This document shows, in pieces, positions 1-11,196 of a DNA stretch of 64,000 nt. The notes below the pieces were generated by a model that worked only from the letters and a program-made list of their open reading frames with translations, was not told the origin of the DNA and ran no database searches. The DNA is from Prevotella sp. tf2-5. Lineage in GTDB: Bacteria; Bacteroidota; Bacteroidia; Bacteroidales; Bacteroidaceae. Position numbers and translations under genes: made by a program. The first letter of the stretch is position 1. Each line of letters starts with the position of its first letter. The stretch is from contig NZ_FOWK01000001.1 in the NCBI RefSeq assembly GCF_900115435.1, positions 482,074 through 546,073 of the forward strand, read 5' to 3'.

Positions 1-3000
1 CCTCTGAGTGACTCTCACTGTAGAAGTGTGTGATTTCACCCTTCTGTTGCGTGGTAACAAGTTCTGCAGAGAATGGCAGACTGACCACATCCCAGCCTTT
101 CGACGTGTCGACGAAGTTTTCTGGAGTGCGCTGGTACCACATACGGTGCATAGTATCGAACTGATAACCGAATGGCGCGTTGAAGTCTTGCTTATCAACG
201 AGCAGATGGTCAGTGGTTGCCTGCATGTTGCTCTGTACCAGATGTCCATGAACACCCGACATGCCCAAGATATCTGGTGACGAAGGTTTCGTCGCATCGG
301 TTACACAGCGGTAGTTGCCATCCTGATAATAGTTATTATAGTCAGGCTCCTTAAAGTAGCTGTTCAGTACGTCGTACGTCTTACTATTAGCATAACCACT
401 CTCCAAGTATGCCGCTGGAGCATAAGCCAGCAAGTTTGGCGTCTCGTCACGATTGGAAATGCCAAGTAGTCCGTCATCGTCGAGCAACGGTTGATAGAAC
501 CATGTACCGTTAAGTCCCAACTTATAAGCATCACTACTATGACCCTCTGTATGTCCGGCGAAGTCTATGGCTGTCATACCCGGATAAGCTTCCTTTAAGT
601 TGGTGTCTGTAGCATTCAGCGGCTTTGAGTAAGCCACAAGATTGACAACCGGGTTGAAGTGGACAACCGACATCGTACTATTACCGAAGTAAGCCGGTGC
701 GCGGTATACGCGGTTATTCAAGTCATTGTCAAGCAGTCGTCCGCTGTTCTTCACGATAGGCGACGGTACATCCTCATGTGGACGAGACTCATTCCAACGA
801 TAGGTCAGCATCTGTCCGAAGTATAGATAGTCATCGGGCCAGATAGGATAGAAGTGTGACGCACCGTCTTCGTCGACGAGCTGTCGATCCTCCTTGGTCT
901 CTGGTATCATACCTGCCTCATAGCGGAAGTCACCGTCAGCATAACGATTCTCCACATAGCCTGCATAGCAATAGTTTGGATTATCACCATACTTGATGTC
1001 CTTCGGAGCAGACAGTGTGTTGTCTTCGTTGACAGTATAATACTTATACGGTTCATTTGACCCTTGATGCTTGTCAGTATAACGCTTATAAAGATAGAAG
1101 CCGTTCAGGTCGTAAGTTACCTCACCATTGTAGAAGGCGTGTTCGGCCTTGCGAGTCGGTATGCCATAGGTACTCGTACTTGGGTGGTTCGTGTACTTAT
1201 AAGTAGCATCGTTGTTCTCCTGATAGTAGCAGTTCACGATGCGGTAAGGACGGTCCGTTGTCAGGCCGGTTGGTGTACCAAACACTGGTTGCGACGTGCG
1301 GTCAGCTGTTGCAGTACTCTTTATCCAACAATTCTCCACATAACCGCTACCCGTCTCAGCAATACCTGCACCTGTGAATGTTCCTGTCACTCCAAGGTTA
1401 AAGACGCTACCACAGAGATGGTTAAACAGTGACTGCGAGAGTCCACTGATGTAGTGACCGTCGCCATGCAGCGTACCTTCGAAGCACTCACCTTCGTTAT
1501 TGGCGATTGATGTCCACCCGACTGTATGGTTGATGTTCGTACGCAGAATGAAGTCGAGGTTATCGCAATTCTTCACCTGTTCAGCCAACGGAGCATGACC
1601 CGCGAAGGTTCCACCAGAAATAAGACCCTTGCTATCCAGCGTAGGATTATTCAGCACACTCAGGTCGAAGAGGCTCTTCAACTGACTGGCACCATTTGCA
1701 GCATCATTGATATAAATCTTCGGGTTACGCTTCAGACGCTCCAAGTCAGGAATATCCACATAGTAGTGGTGCTCCTTATCCTCTATCACCTTCTTCAGGT
1801 CGTGGTAGTTAGCCACCTTCACCTGTACATGGTTCGAGTACGTCTTACCACCGATGTACGACAAAGCGTAGTAGGCCAGACGGTAGCCGTCCTGATACCA
1901 ATAGAGCGGATCGGTGTTTGGTGTGTAAGGAATACCGTTGGTATGACTCTCTGCATCCGACATACTCTCAAACAACTCCCAGCCGCCACCAGTTACCTCC
2001 GTAGCACCAGGGATGACATCCGGTTCACGCAGACCCAGCATATCACCAGGGATAACCACCGGCAACTCATCAATATCGGGTACAGTAGGACTACCGCTCT
2101 TGAACGTAATATGGATGTTTACCACATGGCGCTCTGTGACAGGAGTGATATGCAGTCCTGACTCATCGCTTTCTTCGTAGTTATACTCATAGATGACTGT
2201 GATAACCTTACCTTTCGATAAGTCGTCGATGTCTGAGTCACGACTGACATAAAGCGTAGATGTCTCCGTCGGTGCGATACCGTGGATAGTGAAGTTTACC
2301 TGTTTGTTAACAAGTTTACCGTAAATCTCATCATCGATGACCACACCTACAGGCACCTCGGTATTAGCATAATTACCGCCTGTTCCACCCGATACACCAG
2401 AGGCACTACTTACTGGCGTTTGGGCTCCATTTTCACCGATGGTATATACTTCACGACAGTAATAATAAGTACCTGCCGTAGTGAAACGAAGCGTACTTAT
2501 TCTGTCGTTCTGATCGGCTGTACTCAACTTGTCAAAGGTTGTCTTATCAATGGTAGCACCGACAGCATAGAGTTTGTTATCAATAGTGACAGACTTCTTG
2601 ACGACGTAGATATCATTTTTTGTGTCTGTCACATTGATAGGTGCATAATGACGCTGTTCGTTAGGCAGAGACTCGTATTCAACACGTCTATAAGTCTCAC
2701 CGTTCTTCAATGTCACGCCATTATAAGTTGCCGTTTCACTACCATTATACGTTGCCTCGTAATCCACACGCTGCTCCAAGGAGTAGCCGGCAGGGTTAGC
2801 CTGTGCTCCCGCCAAGTTTGCGGCTTCACTGTCGTACTGATATTTTACACCCTCAGGTTGCTGCGTACCGTTTTCACGCTTACCGTACTTAGAGTCTATA
2901 AGCAGGTCGAGGGCATCGTAGTTGAAGGTGAACTTCTTGCGGTCTTCGGGCGACATCGAACTCCAGGCAATTAAACCACGGTAGTTCTTGTTACCTACAT

Positions 3001-6000
3001 AGTAGTCGCCGCCATAAAGACCGGCTTTGGTACAGTAGTAAGCCGGTGTAATCTGGTTGGCGATATCCCGCTTTGTCTGCAGCAACGTACGCAGTTCCTT
3101 CTTCTGGTCGTATGTCAGGGCGTTGATCTCCTCATCAGTCAACTCGTTCATGTTACTGATAACCTTTCCAGCAATAGCCGTAATATCAGTATTGACCCTG
3201 TTAAGGTAGTTGTTCTTCTCGTCGAGGGTCATCTTACTGTTAACATAGATAAACTCCGTACTACTCAGTTGGATAGTCTTTCCGCAGACATAGGCGTCTT
3301 TCACCTTACCTGTATATTTATCAGCTTCTGTCTTTGGCAGCACAGCACCAGGATACAGGTGAGTAGTTGTACCACTTATATCTATCTGTTCTGTAACTAT
3401 ATAGGCAGATTCAAATATAGCCTGTCCTTCTGAGGGGATATCACTGCTATGGTTATTCTTCACTGTCTGGTAGGTATCATAGACTTCCTGAGCGATGACA
3501 TCGCTTATCTTATATGCTCGTTGTCCAAGCAATTGGCCTGCACCACTGGTAAGGCGATAGGTCGGTCCGTTCTCATAGTCGTTACCTCCCGTCTGGTTCT
3601 TAGACGTGTAGTCACCACTCTTCGGAGTGTACCATGTGTTCCACTCCGTGGGGTTATTTACCTTATAAGTTAGGATATAACCCGTCTCATGACTCATATT
3701 ATTGGACGAACGGAACATCTTGGTGAAAGGTACTTCTACATCCTCTACAACACCATTGTCATTCTTACGTTTCTGGATGACCGTTTTACTCTTTAACTCA
3801 TTGTATTCTGTGGGAAGCAGTACATATCCTTCTTTATACTCCTTCTCGCCAATCCAACAGTCGTCTACAACAACGTATGTCTCGTCAACGAACAGTCGCT
3901 GCTCTGCCTTCGACAGTTTATACCAATCCCAGTAGCTGATAGAGTCGTTCAACTGATAGGTGACGTCGTTGATGTTGAGTTTCTGACCATCTTTCAGTCT
4001 ATCAACACCATTAGAACTATAGTACGCATACTTATTGGAGCGTACGTCGAGAAGTTTCATCGTTCCGTGTGAGGCAGCCGTAATGGTCAACGGGATGTCC
4101 ACCGTCTCACTATAGGCATTAGGAACACCGGTATAAACGGAGATATGCTGGTCGTAAACATAAACCTGACCCTGGATATACCAGTAGTGGGCAGGTACGG
4201 CATCAGCCCCCTTGTACTTTCCACTGATATTGTAACAATCGTCGATAATGGTCTGCTCACCGTGTACGAAGTTACCAGACGACTGCCATTCTGTCTTTTT
4301 ATCTTCTGAGGTCGTCAGCGTTTTGTACTCAAAGTCATCACTGGTCACGGCACCACGGTTCAGCTCTGTCAGCGTGACATGAGTCTTGCCAGTAGCTTTT
4401 CGTACACCATGCTCGTTCTTCGCATAAACGAAGCCACCGCCGATACCCGTCTGTACATTGATCAAGTCGAGTTCTACGACACCAGTTATCAGACCCCAGT
4501 CTTTCTCGTTTAACTCGTCTCCTGTGCCACGCTCTGTGGTCAATTCCAGATAGACACCTGATGCCAGCGCTACCTTGTTATGGCTGATACCATTGTTACG
4601 CTTGCGGTTACCGATGTTAGCCTTCTTCCAGTCTTCATAAGTAGCCACTCCATATGCCTTATCATCCACTGTCTGCTTATAGGAATCGTCACTATTGTCG
4701 GTCTTACGCACTGCCGTCTTAAAGTCTACATCGCTGGTCAGCGCACCGAGATAGTTCACAACGCTATAGATACCGAAGTAGTTGCCATGGTAGTCTTCTG
4801 TAGTTTCTGGATCTGTCTGTCTGCATTTCTTCTTGTTCAACGACACCTCCCGCACACGGTTGATGGTATATTTCGTGTAGTCGATAACCTCAGGCACACG
4901 GTCCTGTGCACCCTGCATCACCATACGGCTTCCAAACACACCACAGAAGTCTGCACGCTGGATTGTGTTCATAGGTCGTCCGGCATAGATGGTACATACA
5001 CCATTCTCCTTCCAATAGTCTGCGTTGATGTTACCATTTTCATAGACGATATTTGGTTTATTCTTGAACAGTGTCAGAATATCATCACCCGTCAGCGTCG
5101 AAGCTTTTGGATGGTCAGTGCTTTCCGCAAAGTATGCCGTACCCTCATCGTCTTCACAATCCTGCACACAGATGTAAGTCAACTGATAGTAGGCACGCTC
5201 TCGATCTGTGTATTTATCAGACCTATAATCGGCTATATCAATTTGTGGATTCTGTTGGATAGTATAATAGTCTGTTCCGTAGTTGGTGATGTTCAGACCA
5301 CGATAGCCGTCCACGAAGGTCAGGTTACCGTCTCCGTACAAGCCACCGATACGACCGGAACCCAGTGTGATGAGGTCGAGGTTATAAACATCATAGATAG
5401 AAGCCGTGGCATTACCGAATACCGAGGTACTGTTAGCGAAGGCGGCTTCATTGGCAGAACCCTTGGTAGTATTACCACCGGCAAATACGGCATTGTAGAT
5501 GATGATGCCCTTCTTGTCTAAGTTATTCCAAGCGGCATCGTTCTTGTTGCCGAGAGTGTTTAAGTAAGAAATGGGTACATAGTCACCGACTTTATATTCG
5601 CCAAAAGCAGTCAATACCTTACAACGAGGCTCAACAAGTACCTTACAGTCCTCGGTGAGGATGTACTCGGTGCCGTCCATTACCCACTGACCTTTATTTT
5701 CTACGGCAGTAGCAGACTCTCCATTATACGACTGCCCAGCGTTTAGCTTAAACTTGTAATAATAGCCCTCATAATTATCGTCATAACGTTCTCCGTCTTT
5801 TATGCCAACATAGAAGTTTCCGTCTTCTTCACTGGCACCATATACATAGCCGATATCACCACCGCCAAAGACGTTACCATTGCTACCATTCATCTCAGAG
5901 ACACCTTCAGAAGTACCTACTATACCTCCGTGGATGTTCACCAGTGTCTTTCCAAACACATAACCATCTGAGAACAGCGTACCGCCACCACCTAGGTTGT

Positions 6001-9000
6001 TGTAACCACGACCACCACCAAATACATTACGGTGTACATGACCGTCGAACAACGTGACATTGGTGCTACCTGCCTTATAAAGACCCTGCAGTGTGCGCTT
6101 TGCCTTACCGTTGGCATCTGTTTCCTCATGGATGACCCCACGACCTATGGCAGCAATCTCACCACCGCCGAAGAGGGAGTTACGCACATGACCACCATAC
6201 ATCGTGACGTTAGAGATATCCACACTACTGTTATCGATATATCCGCCACCAAAGATACATCCACTATCATAGAGAGTTCCCAGACGACCGTCTTGTCGAG
6301 TCTCGTCATCAATCTTCTCCTGATAGTAGTCGTCTCCAACCTTTATGGTATTGAAATTACCTGTGGGAACAGTATCGAAATGACGATAACCTATGAAGCC
6401 GTTAAGCAGCGTTATATTGGTCGTACCCCATACAGCACCACCCTCACCGCCACCATAGGCGTTACGCTCAATAGCGGGAATACCGTCTAAGAAACTCGTT
6501 CCTGCAGTTTTTCCGATGATGACATGTGTCTCACCAGGAATATCATTGGTGTAAGAATCCGCAAGACCACCCATGTGATGACCTACAGAACCGGCCCAAC
6601 CACCGCCATAGACGTTACGTGCCTTGCCACCCTCGATATAGGCAGTTGAGCTGGCAACAAATTTATTCTCAGCAGTACCAACAGCCAACGAGTCTTTCAC
6701 AGATCCTGATGTTCCTGCGGCATAGAGGTCGAAGTCGACGATGCCACCCAACAGGTCGATATAGGTTGTACCATACACATTACCACTATGTGCCAGATGG
6801 CCATGACCTAAACCACCACCATAGCTGTAGCGGGTCACAGTCGCTCCTCTGTTGATATGAACGTTGGTGTTATAATACTTCGGACGAGTGTTGTCAACCT
6901 CCCACAGACGGTTGCTGCTTACCGGAGCTGGGGTCTCATTATCGCCAAATCCAATGTCGGTATAGCTCTCCAAACCAGTAAATAGTTTGTCTTTTCCATT
7001 GGCATCTTGTCCTAACGACGTCTTCCATGCTGAAACCGACTCCTTATTGATGACCAGTCCGTTCTCACCACCGCCATAAACCTCCTGAACCCGTGCACCA
7101 TTATTCAGGTTGACTTCCGTATATTGCGACCACGTGTTCTCACCATAACCGGCACCATAGACATTTACCAGTCCCGTCCAGTGCGTACCACCCTTCACTG
7201 GAGCATTGATATTTACTTTACCATAGAGCGTACGGCGACAGGCGTTATTACCGCCATAGATGGCACCGTCGATAGTTGCCTTGTCACTGTTAAAGTTGAC
7301 GATTGCCTCGTACACGTCGCATGCCACGTCGATACGAGGAACCTTATTGATGACGGTATTGTTCTGATTGTCCTTTGTTTCTACCTCTTCTATGTAACCA
7401 TAGGCTCCACCAAAGATCTTATTACCGTGGAAGGTAGAACCGGCAGGTACGTTAATCACTGTACGACGGGTGATACCCTCCTTATAACTGCCGCCATAGA
7501 CAGCATTGAGTTGTCCACGCGCCAGATCGATGATGGCCGATGCCTTATGAGCCGTAGCTGCAGCATTGGCTATTGTCTTGTCAACACCCATGCCGACACC
7601 ACCGCACTCACCACCACCAAAGACCTGAGTGGTTTGATAATACTCCATTTCATCGGGGATGTCGATAAGGATGTAGCTGCGGTTCTGCAACAGGTTCTCT
7701 TCCTTCTCGGTGAAGTATCCCTGTCCTGCGCCATAGATCTGACCGATATAGGTATAGATACTGTTACTTGCCGAAGGACGGAAGTTGATGAAGGCATTAT
7801 CCATCCATGGTTTGGAGTAGCCCTTGTCAGTACGGGCCGTACCCATATTTGCTGCAGTAGTACCCTCACTGCCTGTTTTCTTTGTATGGAAATAGGCATC
7901 ATACAACTCACTGGTATAGTCGTACACACCATAGCAGCCTCCGTAGATTTTCTCCGCGCGTCCCTTTATATACTCGATATAGGCCGAAGCCGTCAACATT
8001 TCCGTATTATGCACCTTGCCGATGGCGTCATATCCACCATTGGCGGTAGTACGCACACGACTCTTAAAGTCTTTACTACCTAAGATCTTTCCACCCAGGT
8101 CATTACCGCCATAGACATAGTCGCGGACGTATGGGAAACCATTGGCACCAATATATGTCTCGGTATTTCCCATGATGTCGGCATTACAAGAACCTGCAAA
8201 GCTATTGAAGATACGTCCGTTGTCCAGATTGACATGTGTGTCGCCGGCGATAGGACCTTCAAAGCCACCGCCATAGATGAACTCACACTCTGCCAAGGCC
8301 TCGTCGACCTTCGGAGTACCGTCAGAGTTCTTTGGATCAGCCGACTTAGGCACACCGGGTTTGTTGCTGGCACCTGCAAGATTGACATAGGTGCTGTAGT
8401 CGCCATTATACTCATAGACATATCTGCCATAAGTATCCTTGTCATCGGTGGTCACATTGTTCGTCGTTGTAGTCTTGCGCTTACCAATGGCACCTTCTTC
8501 ACTACCACCGAAGATCTGGAATACATAGCCACTGTTAAGGTTTATCGTAGTACTACCCCATATCTCTGTCTCAACACCCTTACCACCGCCGAATACATTC
8601 AGCGCACGACCCAGTACGTCCATACCCTGTTGACCAAGGATGACACCAGTCTTCCTTTCTGTAATCTTATAGGTGTTGCCATAGAGTTTCTCCTCACCCG
8701 TCTTGTCGTCGAAAGCCACATCATCGAAGACGATGTCGCGGTCGACAATAGATGCATTGATATTAATGATGACGTTACCGTTGACGATACCACTGCTGTA
8801 GCAGCCTCCGTAGATGTTACCTCCGGCAAGACGACGGTAGAGGTCGTTTTCGCTGGCGTCCACGCCTTCTCCTCCAATAACGCCTGGAGCAACATTGTCT
8901 ACTTCCTTGAACGACTTTGTATCAGCATCGTAATAACGGCTGTCAACAGTGTTCCACTCCAACTGGCGGTTATTGTTTGTATCAAAAATATAGGTAGGCT

Positions 9001-11158
9001 TACCATCTGTCAATTTCGGAGTGTAGTCAGTATTACGCTCAATCTTCCAGCGCTTCGGTTGAATCTTCAAACCGCTGAAGTTCAGCTCCAACTTGTCGCC
9101 ATGGGTGTCCGCAGGCAAGAGTACACCACCCTGATAGGCAGCATTATAGGTCCCGCTGTTGATATAGGCATTGTTACAGCCGCCCACTACCTTATTATAT
9201 ATTACAATCTTATCGTCGAAGTCGACGATGAGTTTCTTGTCACTTTCATTCGGAATCTTCAGACTACCCACGTTTCCTCCTACGAAAAGTGAACCGAAAT
9301 AGGTAGAGTATGGCTTATAGGTTATCGTGTAGTCCCTTTCGCCTTCAGGCTTTGCATCTTCTGTAGCATTTTTATCGAACACCAGCTGAGGACGGATACC
9401 CATAGCAGCACCATCCATATAGGTTTCCATCTGAGTGGCATCGGTCAGATCAATCTGACTGAAGTCGTATACAGTTCCTCCAACGGTCACATTTCCAGCA
9501 TACGTCTGTAGAATGCTTTCTTTCACCATGTTCTCACCGTTATTACCCAAGAACACGTTGTCGGCATAGACATAGGAGCCAACCTTCAACTGTGCCGCTG
9601 CATTACTGCTTCCGCTCTCCAGTGTGGCACTGTTTCCGCCGCAATAGATGGCACCACCGATGACAACAGGTTTTGTTGCTGATCCACCACTGATACGGAT
9701 AGACACCGACTCTGCATTGGGACGGACATCATTGAGCTTTTCAACAGAAGATTCTCCTGTACCAACTTCATAGTAATAGTCGCCCCATTCCACTGTACCA
9801 GCCAAGTTCGGATTGTCGGTATAGGCATACGAGCCATTACCACCACCATACACATTCTGGTTGATACTGCTGTGGATACCTACGGCATTACCGCCATAGA
9901 CATTACCGGAGATATCGTTACCGCCATAGACATTATTGATGTTACCACCTGTAATATAGACACGAGCAGCATAATCAGCTGGGAAGGACACATCCACACC
10001 GTCAACTTTGATTGTTTCCGCAGTAATACGATTATTATCCGGATTGACATCTGCCTTACGGCATCCGCCATAGACGTTGTCAATCTCCATATCATTGCTG
10101 GTAACAGCCAACAGAAGACCATTATCATGGGTCATGTTACCTGCATTACCACCGCTATATAGGTTACGGATCTTGCCTTTGATCAGGTTCCATGTAGGAC
10201 GGATGGCCATCGCCACCTTATTGTTTCCGCCAAACATACTACCCATCTGGTAGGATGCGCTGGTGGCATAACTCAGATAGGGGTTGAAGCCCATCTCTGT
10301 GATACGGTCGTCGGACAACAACTCTTCTACGTTGTCTCCTGTTGCATCATCAGCCATAAGAGTACCTGTGGTTTTGTCAACCTTGATATGGTTCACCACC
10401 TCACTGGGGTTATCCGTACAGATCACCGTCTTATTTGTCACGGTAGCGTTGTTACCGCCACCGAAGACATAGACGATAGAGCCTCCGACAATTTCAAGAT
10501 AGGTCTTGCCAAGCTCTGGCAATTGCGGTTGGTCATCATTCTCATAGACCTTAACAGGAGTAGCATCTTTTGTCCATATTTCCCACTTATGAGATTCACT
10601 GACAGTTTTATTCTTAACCGTATAGTCACCGTTACTACCGCCATAGAGATTACCTATATACACCTTATGGTTGGTTGTAGTTGTGGTTTGATTAGGAGCT
10701 TCACCCGTCGTCTCGCTTTTTACTGAACTGACGCGTACGAAGGCATTCCATGTATTGTCAATGTTATTCTGTCCCGCTGTTGTTCCAACCTTTGTCAAGG
10801 TAGTGGGCAATGGAGCTGACTCTCCTGAAACAGTCCTGATATTACCAATCGTTCCAGCGATATCATTACCACCATATACATTATTAATTAATATATAGGA
10901 AGTAGAAGGCGTATTCTCGCCATCGATATTAACGAAGGCTGAACCTGCAATATTCGCCATACGAGCACCACCATAGACGTTACCTGTGAAATTACCTTCA
11001 CGCACGGTAACTGTGGTACTACCACCTGTGTCGCCGGCATTACCGCCACCATAGACGTTACCGCCAATCTTTATCTGTGCATTGACAGTTGACCATTGAC
11101 CGCTGACCACTGTCAACAGCAACACCAACAAGCTTATTATCGTATCTTTCAGTCTCAA
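1..11158 (-). CDS. Giant exported [YF]GG-repeat surface protein, C-terminus cut by window edge
   Basis: This single minus-strand frame has no stop codon from 11158 to position 2, giving at least 3,719 codons; I checked every triplet. The start is inferred to be TTG at 11158-11156, because no in-frame ATG precedes the first repeats and a TGA lies in frame just upstream. TTG gives a clean signal peptide (MRLKD, hydrophobic core, cleavage near TVNA/Q27-28). The mature protein opens with NVYGGGN. About 30 motifs of the form (N/I/V)-hydrophobic-(Y/F)-G-G-(G/N/C/S/A) follow up to roughly residue 1,760, usually alternating with short beta-strand-like segments. The second half is different: Tyr-rich modules with recurring 'Y..G..(5-6)..Y..L' spacing, then a GLUG/right-handed-helix-like stretch around residues 3,200-3,260 (FEGTLHGDGHYISGL). 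It lies 38 bp after a fimbrillin lipoprotein gene and is probably the last gene of the pilus operon. Function is unknown; a tip adhesin or cell-surface filament is inference. Confidence 0.85.
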   Translation of the reverse strand, partial: MRLKDTIISLLVLLLTVVSGQWSTVNAQIKIGGNVYGGGNAGDTGGSTTVTVREGNFTGNVYGGARMANIAGSAFVNIDGENTPSTSYILINNVYGGNDIAGTIGNIRTVSGESAPLPTTLTKVGTTAGQNNIDNTWNAFVRVSSVKSETTGEAPNQTTTTTNHKVYIGNLYGGSNGDYTVKNKTVSESHKWEIWTKDATPVKVYENDDQPQLPELGKTYLEIVGGSIVYVFGGGNNATVTNKTVICTDNPSEVVNHIKVDKTTGTLMADDATGDNVEELLSDDRITEMGFNPYLSYATSASYQMGSMFGGNNKVAMAIRPTWNLIKGKIRNLYSGGNAGNMTHDNGLLLAVTSNDMEIDNVYGGCRKADVNPDNNRITAETIKVDGVDVSFPADYAARVYITGGNINNVYGGNDISGNVYGGNAVGIHSSINQNVYGGGNGSYAYTDNPNLAGTVEWGDYYYEVGTGESSVEKLNDVRPNAESVSIRISGGSATKPVVIGGAIYCGGNSATLESGSSNAAAQLKVGSYVYADNVFLGNNGENMVKESILQTYAGNVTVGGTVYDFSQIDLTDATQMETYMDGAAMGIRPQLVFDKNATEDAKPEGERDYTITYKPYSTYFGSLFVGGNVGSLKIPNESDKKLIVDFDDKIVIYNKVVGGCNNAYINSGTYNAAYQGGVLLPADTHGDKLELNFSGLKIQPKRWKIERNTDYTPKLTDGKPTYIFDTNNNRQLEWNTVDSRYYDADTKSFKEVDNVAPGVIGGEGVDASENDLYRRLAGGNIYGGCYSSGIVNGNVIININASIVDRDIVFDDVAFDDKTGEEKLYGNTYKITERKTGVILGQQGMDVLGRALNVFGGGKGVETEIWGSTTINLNSGYVFQIFGGSEEGAIGKRKTTTTNNVTTDDKDTYGRYVYEYNGDYSTYVNLAGASNKPGVPKSADPKNSDGTPKVDEALAECEFIYGGGFEGPIAGDTHVNLDNGRIFNSFAGSCNADIMGNTETYIGANGFPYVRDYVYGGNDLGGKILGSKDFKSRVRTTANGGYDAIGKVHNTEMLTASAYIEYIKGRAEKIYGGCYGVYDYTSELYDAYFHTKKTGSEGTTAANMGTARTDKGYSKPWMDNAFINFRPSASNSIYTYIGQIYGAGQGYFTEKEENLLQNRSYILIDIPDEMEYYQTTQVFGGGECGGVGMGVDKTIANAAATAHKASAIIDLARGQLNAVYGGSYKEGITRRTVINVPAGSTFHGNKIFGGAYGYIEEVETKDNQNNTVINKVPRIDVACDVYEAIVNFNSDKATIDGAIYGGNNACRRTLYGKVNINAPVKGGTHWTGLVNVYGAGYGENTWSQYTEVNLNNGARVQEVYGGGENGLVINKESVSAWKTSLGQDANGKDKLFTGLESYTDIGFGDNETPAPVSSNRLWEVDNTRPKYYNTNVHINRGATVTRYSYGGGLGHGHLAHSGNVYGTTYIDLLGGIVDFDLYAAGTSGSVKDSLAVGTAENKFVASSTAYIEGGKARNVYGGGWAGSVGHHMGGLADSYTNDIPGETHVIIGKTAGTSFLDGIPAIERNAYGGGEGGAVWGTTNITLLNGFIGYRHFDTVPTGNFNTIKVGDDYYQEKIDDETRQDGRLGTLYDSGCIFGGGYIDNSSVDISNVTMYGGHVRNSLFGGGEIAAIGRGVIHEETDANGKAKRTLQGLYKAGSTNVTLFDGHVHRNVFGGGRGYNNLGGGGTLFSDGYVFGKTLVNIHGGIVGTSEGVSEMNGSNGNVFGGGDIGYVYGASEEDGNFYVGIKDGERYDDNYEGYYYKFKLNAGQSYNGESATAVENKGQWVMDGTEYILTEDCKVLVEPRCKVLTAFGEYKVGDYVPISYLNTLGNKNDAAWNNLDKKGIIIYNAVFAGGNTTKGSANEAAFANSTSVFGNATASIYDVYNLDLITLGSGRIGGLYGDGNLTFVDGYRGLNITNYGTDYYTIQQNPQIDIADYRSDKYTDRERAYYQLTYICVQDCEDDEGTAYFAESTDHPKASTLTGDDILTLFKNKPNIVYENGNINADYWKENGVCTIYAGRPMNTIQRADFCGVFGSRMVMQGAQDRVPEVIDYTKYTINRVREVSLNKKKCRQTDPETTEDYHGNYFGIYSVVNYLGALTSDVDFKTAVRKTDNSDDSYKQTVDDKAYGVATYEDWKKANIGNRKRNNGISHNKVALASGVYLELTTERGTGDELNEKDWGLITGVVELDLINVQTGIGGGFVYAKNEHGVRKATGKTHVTLTELNRGAVTSDDFEYKTLTTSEDKKTEWQSSGNFVHGEQTIIDDCYNISGKYKGADAVPAHYWYIQGQVYVYDQHISVYTGVPNAYSETVDIPLTITAASHGTMKLLDVRSNKYAYYSSNGVDRLKDGQKLNINDVTYQLNDSISYWDWYKLSKAEQRLFVDETYVVVDDCWIGEKEYKEGYVLLPTEYNELKSKTVIQKRKNDNGVVEDVEVPFTKMFRSSNNMSHETGYILTYKVNNPTEWNTWYTPKSGDYTSKNQTGGNDYENGPTYRLTSGAGQLLGQRAYKISDVIAQEVYDTYQTVKNNHSSDIPSEGQAIFESAYIVTEQIDISGTTTHLYPGAVLPKTEADKYTGKVKDAYVCGKTIQLSSTEFIYVNSKMTLDEKNNYLNRVNTDITAIAGKVISNMNELTDEEINALTYDQKKELRTLLQTKRDIANQITPAYYCTKAGLYGGDYYVGNKNYRGLIAWSSMSPEDRKKFTFNYDALDLLIDSKYGKRENGTQQPEGVKYQYDSEAANLAGAQANPAGYSLEQRVDYEATYNGSETATYNGVTLKNGETYRRVEYESLPNEQRHYAPINVTDTKNDIYVVKKSVTIDNKLYAVGATIDKTTFDKLSTADQNDRISTLRFTTAGTYYYCREVYTIGENGAQTPVSSASGVSGGTGGNYANTEVPVGVVIDDEIYGKLVNKQVNFTIHGIAPTETSTLYVSRDSDIDDLSKGKVITVIYEYNYEESDESGLHITPVTERHVVNIHITFKSGSPTVPDIDELPVVIPGDMLGLREPDVIPGATEVTGGGWELFESMSDAESHTNGIPYTPNTDPLYWYQDGYRLAYYALSYIGGKTYSNHVQVKVANYHDLKKVIEDKEHHYYVDIPDLERLKRNPKIYINDAANGASQLKSLFDLSVLNNPTLDSKGLISGGTFAGHAPLAEQVKNCDNLDFILRTNINHTVGWTSIANNEGECFEGTLHGDGHYISGLSQSLFNHLCGSVFNLGVTGTFTGAGIAETGSGYVENCWIKSTATADRTSQPVFGTPTGLTTDRPYRIVNCYYQENNDATYKYTNHPSTSTYGIPTRKAEHAFYNGEVTYDLNGFYLYKRYTDKHQGSNEPYKYYTVNEDNTLSAPKDIKYGDNPNYCYAGYVENRYADGDFRYEAGMIPETKEDRQLVDEDGASHFYPIWPDDYLYFGQMLTYRWNESRPHEDVPSPIVKNSGRLLDNDLNNRVYRAPAYFGNSTMSVVHFNPVVNLVAYSKPLNATDTNLKEAYPGMTAIDFAGHTEGHSSDAYKLGLNGTWFYQPLLDDDGLLGISNRDETPNLLAYAPAAYLESGYANSKTYDVLNSYFKEPDYNNYYQDGNYRCVTDATKPSSPDILGMSGVHGHLVQSNMQATTDHLLVDKQDFNAPFGYQFDTMHRMWYQRTPENFVDTSKGWDVVSLPFSAELVTTQQKGEITHFYSESHSE

Positions 11159-11196
11159 TGTCTTATACCTTATTATATATAATATATATTTTCTTA

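Noticed and set aside
4580..9292. Long plus-strand frames of 313-352 residues (e.g. 8234-9292, 7124-8083, 4580-5521)
   Set aside because: All lie opposite the continuous giant minus-strand frame and have no family features, signal peptides or promoters; they are shadows of its repetitive codons.
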